NCBI RefSeq assembly: GCF_000004825.1
Contig: NW_008805070.1
Coordinates: 434,001-498,000 of the forward strand
Direction: 5' to 3'
Length of the DNA: 64,000 bases
Origin: Heterostelium album PN500
Lineage: Eukaryota; Evosea; Eumycetozoa; Acytosteliales; Acytosteliaceae
A program made the position numbers and the translations under genes. The number at the start of each line of letters is the position of its first letter. Position 1 is the first letter of the stretch. Positions 13,264 through 25,876 of the stretch are shown here, one piece after another. Under the pieces are notes generated by a model. That model was given only the letters and a program-made list of their open reading frames with translations, did not search any database and was not told the DNA's origin.

Positions 13264-13694
13264 TTATTATTATTATTATTATATTTTTCAATTTAATCCA
13301 AACAAACTACATTTAGTGTAATTCACAAAAAAATTAATTAGATTAAGTTTTTTTCAAAAATATTAATAAAAATCAAACTTAAAATAAATATTTATATATT
13401 TTAATAAATCTAATCTAATAAATATAAAAAAAAAAAACTAATTTCAACTAGATATTAATAATATTATTCATCAATAATAATAAATTAAATTAATATTAAA
13501 AAATTAACAAAAAAATACCAATTTATTTTGATATTAAAAAAAAAAAAAAAACATCAAAAAAAAAAAAAAAATCAAAATAGATAGATTGATGTTTTAAATT
13601 TATTTATTAATTTTGTATAAAATAATTAAAATTTTCTGTATATACCAAATTTAGTTCGATAGACAACAACAATTGATTGTAATCACAACAACAA

Positions 13695-16316
13695 ATGATG
13701 GATGTAAAAAAAAGAGATTATTCAGAGTCTGACGATGTTGATTTGTATGGTGCCAATAGTTATGACAATGGCATTGGAAATGATACATTCCACAAGAGAA
13801 TTAAAGTTGAAAATAGAGATGGTTCAATAGTTGCTTCAGGTACTGATTTGTAAGTTATTAAATGAACATCATTCACCAAGCGCAAATTAAAAACATATCT
13901 ATTTTATTACAAACAATATTAATAAATGTCTTAATATATATAATATGTATATATATATATAGTGATGAGGTATTACAACCAAGTGCAGTTGTACATTGCC
14001 GTGGATTACCATATAATATAGGTGAAGCAGAGATTACCTCTTTGTTGGCACCATTCGGTAGAGTTGAGTCAGGTAAGTTTACAAATCAATAATAGTCTCA
14101 TAAATAATAATTAAATATACTATTCTACATATTATTTATATATATATAACTTATATCTATATATATACATATTATAAACTCTAATCTTTTTTAAAAAGAA
14201 AAATACCAAAATATCATCATTCTCTCACACTTTATCTTCTTTTCCCCTTTAAATTAATTAATTCAAATAAACAAATTACAAACAAACAATCCAAACACAA
14301 ACAAAATAAACAAAACAATACTAAAACACCCAAACATATCAAATACATTTTGTATGTATGTTGTTGCTATCGATTGCTCATTGATCACCGATCACCAATC
14401 ACGTCCCTACCTTCATCAAAATCGCTCGAATCACGTAATCCTTGAACTCCTTACCTCAAATCCAAATCAAAATGCGTCCAATTATCAACATAATCAAATA
14501 ATTATATATAATCAACATTCAATTCAATACAATAAATCATACAACACAACATTCCTCTTCTTATCAATAATAATAATAATAATAATAACAACACAATACA
14601 AAAAACCAACCACCAATGTAAACATATATAACAAACAAAAAACATACTATTAAAACACAACAGTGTGCCTTTTGAGAAAAGGACAAGCACTCATCGAAAT
14701 GGATTCTCTTCAATCATCCTCAGCCATCATTGCCCAATCATCCTCACCGACTCCCATATCTCTTTTCGGTCAAAAAGTTTGTTGTTGTTTTTGTTTGTTT
14801 TGAAACACGTTGGCAACGATCATTCATACTAACCTTTTTTGTCACACATTTGAAAACATTACCAATGTTTTTTTTACTTACCTTTTATTATTTTCTTTTC
14901 TTCTTCTTTTTACTTTCCCCTTAAGATCCAATTCTCATATTCTAAGAGTCAGCATTTGAATCAATCAAAAAAGAGTCCTGCTACACCCGCCGGAGCAAAC
15001 AACATTCTGTTGTGCTCGATCTTTACTCCACTCTACCCAATCACCACATCTACACTCTACCAGATCTTCTCACCCTACGGTAGAGTACTTAGAATCGTTA
15101 TTTTCCAAAAGAAAGGATTACAAGCATTTGTAGAGTATGTACATCAATCAATCAATCAATCATTTGTTAGTTTTTTTTGTTTTCAAATAATCTAACCATT
15201 TTCATATAACAACAGGTTTGAATCACCATATTCCGCATGGGTTGCAAAAGATGCTTTGAATGGACAGGATATCTATACTGGCAGTTGTACACTCCAGATT
15301 GATTTCGCTCGTGTCAACAAGTTGAATGTAAAGGTAAACGACGAGAAGACAACAGATTACACAATGGACTTGATACAGCCACCCGGTGCACCCATTGGAA
15401 TGACTGCTCACGGCTATCCATTCGCACCCGCCCATATGGATCCAACTGGATTCACCAAGCAATCCGCCTACATGATGAATCCCAGTGCAGCTGCCGCCGC
15501 TCCACACCCAAGCGCCGTCGGCGTCCAACCACACCACCCCGGATTCATGGGATACCCCATGGAGCCAATGACTCAATCGGTTATCATGGTTCACAAACTG
15601 CCAGAGAACATCACCGCCGACCAACTCTTCAATATCTTCTGTCTCTACGGAACCGTATTGAAGATAAAGATGCTCCACAACACCAAATCCGGTGCTATGG
15701 TGCAGATGGCCGATGGCATCCAAGCAGACTCTGCCATTCACTGCCTCAATTTGGCCAACATTTTCGGTCAAAAGATACAGGTTTTCCACTCTAGACATCC
15801 ATCGATTGCCGACTCCGAAAAGACCAAAGACTACTCTGAATCACCACTCAACAGATTCAAAGCTGGTCTTGGCACCTACAAGAATATCTATAAACCATCT
15901 GCCACCTTACACTTTTTGAACGTGCCTATGACATTTACAGAAAAAGATCTAACTCATGTAAGTAGTATTACCAAACAAAAATCAGCAACTTGCAACCAAA
16001 ATCACTAATCTAATTATATAATTTTTAATAGCTATTTATAAACTCTGGTGCAAGCGCTCCAAATCAAGTAAAGTTCTTCCCACCACAACCAAGTAGCACT
16101 AAATTGATGGGATTAGTTGAGTTTTCAGATTTAAAATCTGCAACCGAAGCATTGATAGTAAGTAGTTTACAAAACAAAAAAAAAAGAAGAAATTGTATAA
16201 GAGCTTTACTAATTCATTTCCATCATACATAGACTGTCAATAACACAAAATTAGAGGGAAGCATTTTAAGATTATCTTTCACTGTAAATTCAATTCACAA
16301 AAATGAAGGAAAATAA
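13695..16316 (+). CDS. hnRNP L / PTB-type RNA-binding protein (multiple RRMs)
   Basis: Seven exons (13695-13849, 13963-14072, 14664-14776, 14926-15134, 15216-15957, 16032-16157 and 16233-16316) keep frame and give 512 residues. RRM1 starts at AVVHCRGLPYN and ends in IQFSYSKSQHL. RRM2 covers LLCSIF...AFVEFESPYSAWVAKDALNG and DIYTGSCTLQIDFAR, then LNVKVNDEKTTDYT; that stretch is diagnostic for hnRNP L and PTB relatives. RRM3 starts at VIMVHKLPEN and a C-terminal RRM4 starts at LHFLNVPM. A His/Pro/Ala/Met-rich linker joins RRM2 and RRM3. These proteins bind CA-rich or CU-rich RNA and regulate splicing and mRNA stability. Intron 2 (14073-14663) is far longer than the rest and rich in ACA motifs. 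Intron 3 has a weak-looking GTTTGT donor. Both could be regulated. Confidence 0.9.
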
Positions 16317-16706
16317 GATTTGATGTTGGCCTCAATATGAATCTTTAAAAAACTTTAAAGAATCAAAAAAAACATATTATTAATAAATAAATTGTTATTA
16401 AAAATATAAATAAAATATTAAAACATAATATTGCAAATATCTTCCTATTTTCAAAAATAGATCGATTTTATTTGTTGATCAAAAAAATTCAGCGAAACAA
16501 AAGTGTTGAACAAATTTAATCAAAAAATAAAAAGCAGAAAAAAATTAGATTTTTGGTGTGTGGTGGTTCATCAAAAATAGATTTGTTTTGTTGATTTAAA
16601 GAGTAATCTTATGCTCAAGAAACTATTTTATCAGTTTCATTTAATTGTTCTGTAAAACAATTTATATTATTATTTTATTTATTGTATATATTTAAAGAAA
16701 AAAAAA
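16317..16706. other. Intergenic region
   Basis: About 390 AT-rich bases between the hnRNP L-like gene and the Ubl-vWFA gene, presumably holding a 3' UTR and a promoter. No specific sites were recognised. Confidence 0.5.
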
Positions 16707-19160
16707 ATGTTGATTTTAATTAAAACACCAACCATTACATTCTCATTGGATGTTCAACCTGAGGATTTAACTGAAGTGTTATTCAATAAGGTCGCAGAGA
16801 GAACCGAGTACAAGAAATTTCAATTCGAGTTGTTGTTCGCAGGTTCTCCATTGTCCAAAGGAACCATCTCAGGATGTGGTGTCAGAAAAGAATCTACCGT
16901 TCACATGATGATCATCAAGGAATTGAAGTTCACAGTTCGATACAAAGATAATGAATACCCTGTTTCCGTACCAAACAATGATGGTCTATGTTTAAGTCAT
17001 TTAAATACGTATGTAACACCAGCTCTCGCACATTCAAAATTAATTTAATTTCTAATCTAATTGGACATTTTCCGATAAAACAGTGCAATTAGAAATCAAT
17101 TAAAAGATTCAATTGAAGAGATTCAAAATGGAAATATTTCTATTCATACACCTGGAAATCCAACTAAACTGAGTGGATCATATAGGTTGCATGAGTATTT
17201 CAGTAACTATGGCGTTGTTGAGATATCTATTGAGGCTAGACCAGTCTACAAGGCGCCAGAGCCAGTTTATAATTACTACTATCCATCTTCAGTTTCCAAA
17301 GCACCAGATGCCGTTGATTATAGAGATCACACTACTGCCATTCCATCTCCACCAGCAAAGGAAGAAGAACAATTCGACCAAGATGCACTGTTGAATAGTT
17401 TTGTCGAATCGTCCATCTCATCGGACGTAGAAATCGTATTCTGTTTTGACACTACCGGTTCAATGGCAAGCATCATCAAGAATGTAAAGTTACAAGTTGA
17501 AAGTACAGTCGCTAGATTGATGAGAGATATTCCAAACATTAGAATAGGTATCATGGGTATGGGTGATGTAAGTATTAGTTATCTTTGAAAATTAATTTCA
17601 AAATCGATAAATAATCTTTTTGTTTTTTTGGTTTGACTTATTAATTTTTATCTTATTATTTAGTATTGTGATGGTAAGCTAGTTTTATCAACATTGGATT
17701 TAACTCAGAACACAGACGAGTTGATTCGTTTCATTAAATCCGTGCAGGATACATCGGGTGGAGATTCACCAGAGGCATATGAATATGCACTCTTTAGAGC
17801 AAAGGAGCTGAGTTGGTCTCACCATACATCAAAGGCATTCGTTATGATTGGTGACAGTAATCCACATCCACCTTCATTCACCGATTTAAATATCAATTGG
17901 TTCAAGGAGTGTGATGACCTCTACGAGAAAGGTATCAAAGTCTACGGTGTCAAGGCACTTGGTAACTCTGTGTTCTACGACGAGATTGCAGAGCGTACCG
18001 GTGGTATCTGTATTAATTTTAAGAAGTTCAACTTGATCACCGAAATGTTTTTGGCCATCTGCTATCGTGAGGCATCGAAACAAAAGTTCAAGGAGTACGA
18101 ACAGGAGCTAAACAAACAAACAACCGACTCGGATCTCAAAGAAATTCTTCAGGATTTGAATCAAGAGAATTTCACAGTTGAAAGTACATCGGATGTACCA
18201 ACCACCACTACACCAACCAGCCCAGAGACAACACCTGAGTCCACAACCACAACAACTACAACAACCACCACAACTACAACCAATACAAATACCCCATATG
18301 TAGATGCAACTCCAACCAGCAAAAAGATTAAGAAACAATATGGTAAACCAACAGAGATAAAGAATAGCGAACCATGGTTTGTGATTCACAAGGACTTTGG
18401 TAAACCACTCTATTACTATAACCCAGAGATCGGTTACTTTGAGAATCAGAGAATGATTTCCATAAGAGAAGCGAATGCAAAAACACCTATCAAGAGTTGG
18501 CCACCTAAATACGAAATTTACAAAGAACCAATTGCTCCAAAGAAAACATATGAATCAAGTGAATCTTATTCATCGTCATCGAGTTCTGGTTCCATTCCAA
18601 AACCACCTCCACCACCTCCATCAACTGACACCACCCCATATGTACATACAGTCAAGCCAAATCCCGCCTCCTTTTTCAATTTCGACCGTCAAGTTTCTTC
18701 AGGTAAACCTAAATCACAGATTGCCATTATCATTGGTGAAAGAGGTATTGGAAAGTCAACATTCGGCAATGGAATATCGTTCGTCTGTCGAAGCTACAAG
18801 AACACCATGGTCTACAGAGAGCTTGAATTTATTTCACAATATGATTTCACCAATGCCAGTTGTTTCATTGTCTGTGTTGACCTCACCAATCCCGAGTACT
18901 TGGAATCACTTCCCGCCTATTTCTCAGAGATCAGACGTAGAGAACTTTCGAAACCGATATTCGTTGCCGGTCTCAAGAGTGACGGTGTCATCTCTCCAAC
19001 CTGTGCAACCAATTTCCTTGGCCTGAAAGCAGTTTATTCCGTGACCGATACCTTCCAATTCTCACAATATATGAAACATGAAGAGATCAAAGCTATCGAT
19101 GAAAATATTCGTAAGAAATTAAAGGGTGGATCAGGTAAAATCTACTGTAATATTATGTAA
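16707..19160 (+). CDS. Ubiquitin-like / vWFA / P-loop GTPase-like protein with CaaX end
   Basis: The exons are 16707-17008, 17084-17567 and 17664-19160, giving 760 residues. Residues 1-72 and about 73-155 look like two ubiquitin-like beta-grasp units. Residues about 220-450 form a vWFA domain with a metal-site motif (FCFDTTGSMASI). A Thr-rich linker (T13 run), a WW-like segment (PWFVIHKDFGKPLYYY) and a poly-Pro run (PKPPPPPP) follow. The last 150 residues resemble a degenerate Ras-like fold: the P-loop GERGIGKST is present, but GLKSD stands where NKxD or TKxD is expected. The protein ends in CNIM, a CaaX box predicted to be farnesylated, so membrane anchoring is likely. vWFA domains in Dictyostelium also occur in the alpha-kinase VwkA. 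Overall function is unknown. It converges on the next gene with a 79-base gap. Confidence 0.88.
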
Positions 19161-19239
19161 TTAAAAAAAACAATTTATTATTAATGTATAATAAAAGGAT
19201 CCACACATTAATTTTTATTGGTAAAAGTTGAAATTTAGT

Positions 19240-21624
19240 TCAACCAAACACAAGAAATTCAATATTCTTTTTATCCTTGACAAATTTTGTTTGTCTCATT
19301 TTCCTCAGCTTGAAAGTGTAGATGATGATAACCACAATCAATAAAATCAGGACCGACGACACTGAGACTACAACTGCAATGACAATGGCAGAGAGTGGTG
19401 ATTCACCACTGTTTGTTTCCACCTGCGGCTTCGTGGGAGTAGGTGTTATGCATGGAGAATTAGTAGGAATTCCTTTGACGATGGCAACAAATTTTAACTT
19501 TAATTCAAATGTCTGATTGTTCAAGTAATATTTATCGAGGTAATAGACTGTTTCGTTGGTCGATGGGTTGTTATCTGATGAGTTGGAGGTCATTGAAAAT
19601 TCAAATTTCAATTTTATGTTGGGATTGAGCGATATCGATTGATCACTAAACTTGACAACGGTATATTCGAGGTCTGTATTGTTAATATAGGATCTATTTT
19701 GAATTTCTATATTTACAATACCATCAAAGTCATCACTTTTAATATCTATTAGATGAACTGTAAAAATATTATAAATTAGTAAGTTTGATTTACAATTGAT
19801 CAAATCCGGTTTAGAAGCTTACCTAATGGGACATTGATTTTAATTGGAACTCTTAGCGACAGTTTTGTAATACCAAAAACATGAATTTGACAACTATCCT
19901 GATAACATGATGGTTTCAATACAGAGTCAATAAACGAAATATTATCAATAAGTGAGAGGTTACCGGAGGATTCAAGAGTACTTGAATTTAATTTGATATT
20001 TAAATTGTCAAAGCTGAATGATGAATCTTGGATGCTTAACACCGATCCAGAAACCAACTCCAAATAGCCTTGCATACCATCCTGGGAATATGAAATAATA
20101 CTCTCTGAAATAGTCTTTATATTAAGTCTTGCATTTGTTATCCTATTATTATTCTTTGTAAATCATAATTTGTTAAAAAAGAGCACTAATTAATAAATGA
20201 CAATTATTATCTCTGTACATACCGCAAATAAAATTTTAGAATCATTTAAAAGTATGGTTATTGAGTTTTTAATATCTGTACCATTGAATAACACAACAGA
20301 GTTATAGTTTGCTTGAATGAGAAATGAGGTTGTCACTACATTTATTACATAACCCTTGATTTCAATAGTGCCATTATAGCTATTGACAATACTATGTGCA
20401 GAGAAAGTACAGTTGCAAATAATTGAATATGTATTTTCAACGATTAAATTTGTATAGTACTATAATAGAAGAGAGAGTGTGTTAGCACTAACCTAGCTCG
20501 ATAGATAATAAATATAATCTTACATTAAAAAAACTATTATAAATATAAATGGGTTGGGAAATAGTATTGAATACTAAGTTTGATTGTTCTACATTTAAGG
20601 AAAAATTAAAAGTTTGTAGATTCTCTTGAAAGTAAAGAGATGAACTTTTAATATTGATTCTATATAAATAGGAAACCAATAGTATTTTCGGTATTGTTAC
20701 ACTCTCGAGCGAGAGTGACCCACCACCTGAAATCTATAAAAAATATTAATAACCATTTGATTGCTGTTTTAATTTGGTAAACATACATTGAATGAAATAA
20801 AATCTTTAAAGATTGTATTATTTATATATATACTACCACTGTAGGCATTGTTTGAGAATGAATTTATCAATGTCTGGTTTTCAAACGTGGAGTTTAGAAT
20901 ACTAATTTTAGATTGACCGAAAAAGTCTAATCTTGGAGCCAATATTGAACATTCTTCAAAGGTAAGCGTTGTTTCCGAGGCAGAGAGTTGTGTAGTTATT
21001 AAAAGACGAATGTTGTAAAAATATACATTGTTATGATTGTTAATAATCAGTTTATTAAGAAAAACGGTGGAATATCCACAAGTGAATATAGAGGTCTTGT
21101 CATTCACTCTAGAATCCAGACGAAAGGTGTCACCCGTGTAGTTTAAGTTCGTTAGAACCAGAGTGTTTGGAGCGATGGTGATATATTTAAAAGTTTGTAT
21201 TTCCATAGATAAATGGTACGGTGAGAAAGAGTAAAACGACGTGTTGGTGACTGTGAGTGAAGGGGTTTGAAGTTTGTAGTTGGAAAATAAATAGATGTTG
21301 CACGAAGTGATTTCCAACGATGGAAATGAAGTGGTCAGGTATTTTTGTGTGTTTGTTATTAGAGATACATTTTCAATAAAAGAAAGATTGACGTCGGTTG
21401 GTGCCTCAATGTTTGGCATCATCAGAGGATACTGAGACTTGTATATGTTCGACGCATTGGAAAAAGAAAAATCGATTTGATAGGGTGGGATGGTGTTTTC
21501 AATGAAATTTACAAAAATGGAACCGTACTTGTAGGCAATGGAATTGGGTGACTGACAGTGTACAAACGATGATATATTATTACTATACATAAATAATAAA
21601 AAAAAGTATAAATCTATTAAGCAT
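19240..21624 (-). CDS. Type I membrane protein with repeat-rich ectodomain
   Basis: On the minus strand the body exons are 21590 (or 21551)-20787, 20733-20524, 20459-20223, 20114-19823 and 19757-19240, about 685 residues. The ectodomain is Asn/Ser/Thr-rich with repeated short beta-strand units (SLTVTNTSFYSF, ISILNSTFENQTLI), suggesting a beta-helix, and has many N-glycosylation sequons. Near the C-terminus comes one membrane helix (SAIVIAVVVSVSSVLILLIV) and a short basic tail. The start is uncertain. An ATG at 21590 lacks a signal peptide, while an ATG at 21624 begins MLNRFILFFIIY and joins in frame only if a 37-nt intron (21588-21552) is real. The acceptor at 20114 is also less typical (AAAG). 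A cell-surface role is inferred. Confidence 0.72.
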
Positions 21625-22449
21625 TGTGTTTTTGAAACTAAAGAGATTCAAACTTTAATTATATCTGTGTTCATTATTATTATTATTATTTGTTGATTTG
21701 TTTATTTGTAAAGATGATTGTTATTACTATTATTGTTATTATTTTTAAAAAGTGATGTTTGCAATTTGGTAGTGATGATGAAACTCTACAACTAACCACT
21801 ATGGTTTTTATCTATATATGTATATTTTAATTGGAATTAAATGTTGCTAAACTAGAACCAAAAGAATTTAATACTCTCTCTTTGTTGACAAGACATGTCA
21901 CACTAGTGTAAATTTTAAAACACACACCACTTACACCTGCATCAATATAATAGAGATGCCAGTGAAGGGAAGCTTAAAATTTTAATTGGAATTTAAAAAG
22001 CTACCCACAGTAACACAAAATACTACTTTCAAGGTTGAATGAATAGATAGATAAAAAAGGTTTAGTTTGGTTAATCACCATTGTTAAACAAACAAAAATA
22101 AAAAAAGGTGTTTCAAACAGGCTAAACTAAATTTTTTATCTCGAGATATTAGTGTTGTGATAGCACCTCGTTCACCTAATGACTTTAAAAAATTTCAACA
22201 TCACCAAATTTCATCACCAATATTGTTCATTTTAACTAAATTTGGAAAAAAAACAAAAAAAAATTGAGAAAAAAAAGGAGGGGTTTGAAAAAAAAAAGAA
22301 CCTCCCCTCTTACAATCAATTGTAAATCTGATTCCCAATAACACACATTTGTTAGAATGATGAAAAAAATAAAACAAAAATTTTAAAGATTCAAAGTTTG
22401 GAGGGTTTTTTTTTTTTCTAATTTAATAATTTATTTTTTTCTCACCCCC
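21625..22449. other. Intergenic region
   Basis: About 825 AT-rich bases between two tandem minus-strand membrane-protein genes. A-rich and T-rich runs sit next to the ComC-like stop (22240-22300 and 22400-22440). No gene was recognised. Confidence 0.5.
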
Positions 22450-25400
22450 TCACTCTTGTAATTTTTTAAGTTTGTGTGCCATTTTGCTGTCTTCATCCTT
22501 TGATAAGAGTTTTTTCTTTATCACTAGAAAAGCTGCCACTCCGATTGCCGTTGCACCTACAACACCAACAACTACACCAACAGCAATTTTCCAACTTTCA
22601 TTCTTTGAGGCTGACTGGTTGCATCCTCCAGTATTATCAGATTTAGTATTCAACAATAGTGAGAAGTCTAAAGAAGTAAAGTGAATTACAAAAAGCTAAT
22701 TAATAACAAATATAGATAAAAAAAAAAAACATCTACATACCTGGATCTAAAATACATTCTGTAAAGAAATAGGGGATCACTGTTACCAACTCGTTGTTAT
22801 TACCTACAGGTATGGTGTTGTACGAAATCACTCTTGGAATGGAATCTAACATTGCTCTGTTAATGAGACGACCGTAGATATGAGTACCGTTCGCCTCACC
22901 AATTGTAATGATGGAGGTACCAGAGTCTGCGTTGGTGATCACTGCTTGATTGCTCGATGAAACCGAGCATTGATCAACGGGGGTTGAAAGCAATGTTGTT
23001 ACTTCCAAGTAGTTAAGCTGGCTATCGAACTTCCATTCATCAATTTTCAATGTATACTTTATGGCACCGTACTTTAGTGGGAATGATTCCATCGCAAATT
23101 CCAAATTAATAGAATCGACGCTCGAACTTGAATCCTCTGGTAAGAATTGAATGAATGTCATCTGAATCGATTGGACAATGGCCGATTGTGTACTCATTTC
23201 ATAGACCCATTGGTTCTTCTTAACTTTCGATTGATCGATGCTGTTGATGACCGAGTCATGCGATTCACTGACAGCCTTCCATGTGACCTCAGTCAAGTTG
23301 ATATACTGGAAAATTTCACCGGTTGGAGTACGCTCACGGATCGAGTTTAGTGAGAAAGAATAAGTGGTTCCGGACAACGTAATGTTGAGCAAAGGTTGGT
23401 CAGCCTGAGGCGCTACACCAGAGTCTCCTCCTCCGTTGACTTCAGTCTGGCATACCTCACCGTTGAATCCTTTCACACATTTACATTGACCATTGACACA
23501 AGTACCGTGATTGGAGCAGAGTGGATCGGCACATCCCTTAATAGCCGATTCTCTAGTAGTTCCCTTCTCAAAATCTAAAACCGGATCATAGAAGATGGCA
23601 TTGGTTGTGATTACTCTAAAGTAATAGGTTAAATCGGAAATCAAATTGGTATAGTTGCATTCGAATGGTTTTTCGGTAATTGAAATACATATAGGTGTCC
23701 AAGTCGAATTGTCTGATGAAAGGTAAGCATTGTAAACAGTTAAACCTGGTACACCACCAGTACTTGCAGTCCAATTTGTATAAATAGAATGATTGCTTGA
23801 GTAAACAGATATACCAACTCCAGTTGGACCTATTTATATTAAACAATTTCTTGATTAGTTCATCAATTATTATTAATTCCTATTAATTATTATCTTTACT
23901 TACTTGGATAAACATAGTAATTTAAGGTTTGTACATCTTGTTCACCGTCGTTGGTTGTTGTTAGTTCAATTGAATACCCTTGTTGGACAACAAAATTCAT
24001 TGGTTCAACTCCAGGTTGATTAGATTCTGTGAGTGTAGTTGAATTTACTTTTACTAAATAGGTGGTTGTTGAAGGTGTTCCTCCAGTCGAATTATATCTA
24101 ATTAATAGTTGTGTTTTAGTTTGTTGGATGGAAATAACAGATTTAATCATTGTGTAGGTTGTAACGTCAAGTGTCGCCTGAGATGTATGGATATCGTTGG
24201 CAGCTGCTACTTTGACAGCGTAGGTGGTTCCAGCTTGGAGACCTGTAAAAGTATAGGTAGTCAAAGGACCATTATACTGTTGGACATTATTTAAATAAAC
24301 TGTGTAGCTATTGGTTGCATTTAAACTTCCACCGGTTGCACCATATTTAATTGTGAATGACTTGATGTGTTTATCGGTAACTGAAATATCTGGAGGTGTC
24401 AATGGAAGGAAATTATATGGTGGGAATTTTACAACTGTTGAATTGGATCCGTCATTTGATGACATTACAGAAACTGTATAGGTACCAAAACCAGAGAGTG
24501 GAATTTTACAAGTAGTATCGGTAATAATTTGACAAGCTCCTACTGGATTTCCATTTAAGAAAACATTGTAACTTGTATCTCCAGGAAAACCTATAAAAAA
24601 AATTAGTTATCTAAAATATTTTAATATTTATATTATAAAATTATATCTTACCTCCTGTTGCCGCTAACCAAGTTATAGTAAAAGCGGAACCTAATTCGAT
24701 GATAGAATCTAAAACTGGTGGATTTACCAATGGATAGGTAGTAAAAGAATAGTTTCTAAACTGAGATGTATATCCACTGTTATTTACAGCTAAATATAAT
24801 GGATTAAATGTTCCTGGGGTAGTATCCAATTGGAATCTTGCAATGTTTCCATTTGAATATGGTGCCTGGCTACCCTTTTTGACTAATAATACATTACTGC
24901 TATCACCACCGGAGAACGTCACCGTTATAAACACAGTCTTTGTTCTCGGTTGTATTAAAGCAGTTAGATCTGGAAGCCCGTCAATTTCAATAGGCATTAC
25001 CATAACACTTGTAGTTTGGTTGATTCTGTAAGCAACGGCCTGAAGTGTAATATTCACTGTGAGACCGTCAGCATTCAAAAATGGAATTAAATTGGGAATT
25101 ACACAAAACTTTGCATCGGGGCAAAATACAGTTGGATTGGAGGCACTTCCAGCTCCAAAATTATAGTTGTAAACAGGACCTTGCTCGCAGGTGACATTGG
25201 TAATGTTGACACTCTTCCAGCTGAGTTGTCTATAGAAGGTACCAAAATTGACGGTACCAGTTGGTGCTTGGGCATTTGTAATACGATTGGCATTGGCAGT
25301 ACAGGTTTTCGAGTATGTAACTGGACCGGTATAGGCACATTGATTGGCGTTGAATGACATGGTAACAGATGTGGAATCTGCAGAAACTACAAATTGCTTT

Positions 25401-25876
25401 TGTCTATTTACACCTGCTTCATCATTGGGACAGACCGTAGTTGATGAAAGATCAACAACGGATCTAGCATTTTTGTACATATCTCCAGTACACGATGATG
25501 TATAGGTTTCGTAGTAGGCATCCCAAAAACTAAGGAAAATTGGACCTAGCGATTGAACTGCAGCCATACCAGTGGTGCCGTCACAGATCCAGAGGTCGGT
25601 TGCATCGAACATGGTATTAGTAGATTTGGCTCCTGTACAACTGGTACTGCTGGCATAATAATCTCTGGAAACCAAAGACAATCCCGATGGATTATAGGTA
25701 AAAGATGAGGTTGTACCCGACTGGTAACATTGTCCTAAATAATAGGAACTAAGTTTGATCACGCTATCGCATTGACCATCTTTATAATTATACACGATTG
25801 CCCACTTATTGGCAGATTGCACAGAATTAATTTGGAAAACTATTAAAATAAATAGATAGAAATAAAAAAAATTCAT
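22450..25876 (-). CDS. ComC-like adhesion/signalling receptor with FN3, EGF and transmembrane domains
   Basis: The exons are 25876-24652, 24590-23904, 23829-22741 and 22667-22450 on the minus strand, giving 1072 residues. A signal peptide (MNFFYFYLFILIVFQIN) leads a Cys-rich N-terminal domain. Several FN3/IPT-like units follow (residues about 390-740), then an EGF repeat (CSNHGTCVNGQCKCVKGFNGEVC, shown here as CSNHGTC then CKCVKGF). The roughly 250-residue region starting LLNITLSGTTYSF matches what is known as the ComC super-sandwich domain. A transmembrane helix (WKIAVGVVVGVVGATAIGV) and a short Lys-rich tail end the protein. Dictyostelid relatives act in cell-cell recognition and development. 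All splice phases agree. It shares a 1-kb divergent promoter region with the PH-domain gene. Confidence 0.88.

Noticed and set aside
13861-14092. 76-codon frame starting ATGAACATCATTCACC
   Set aside because: Mostly intron 1 of the hnRNP L-like gene; only its end is the true RRM1 exon.
24001-24011. tRNA B-box-like GGTTCAACTCC
   Set aside because: Lies in the FN3 coding region of the ComC-like gene and has no A-box partner.
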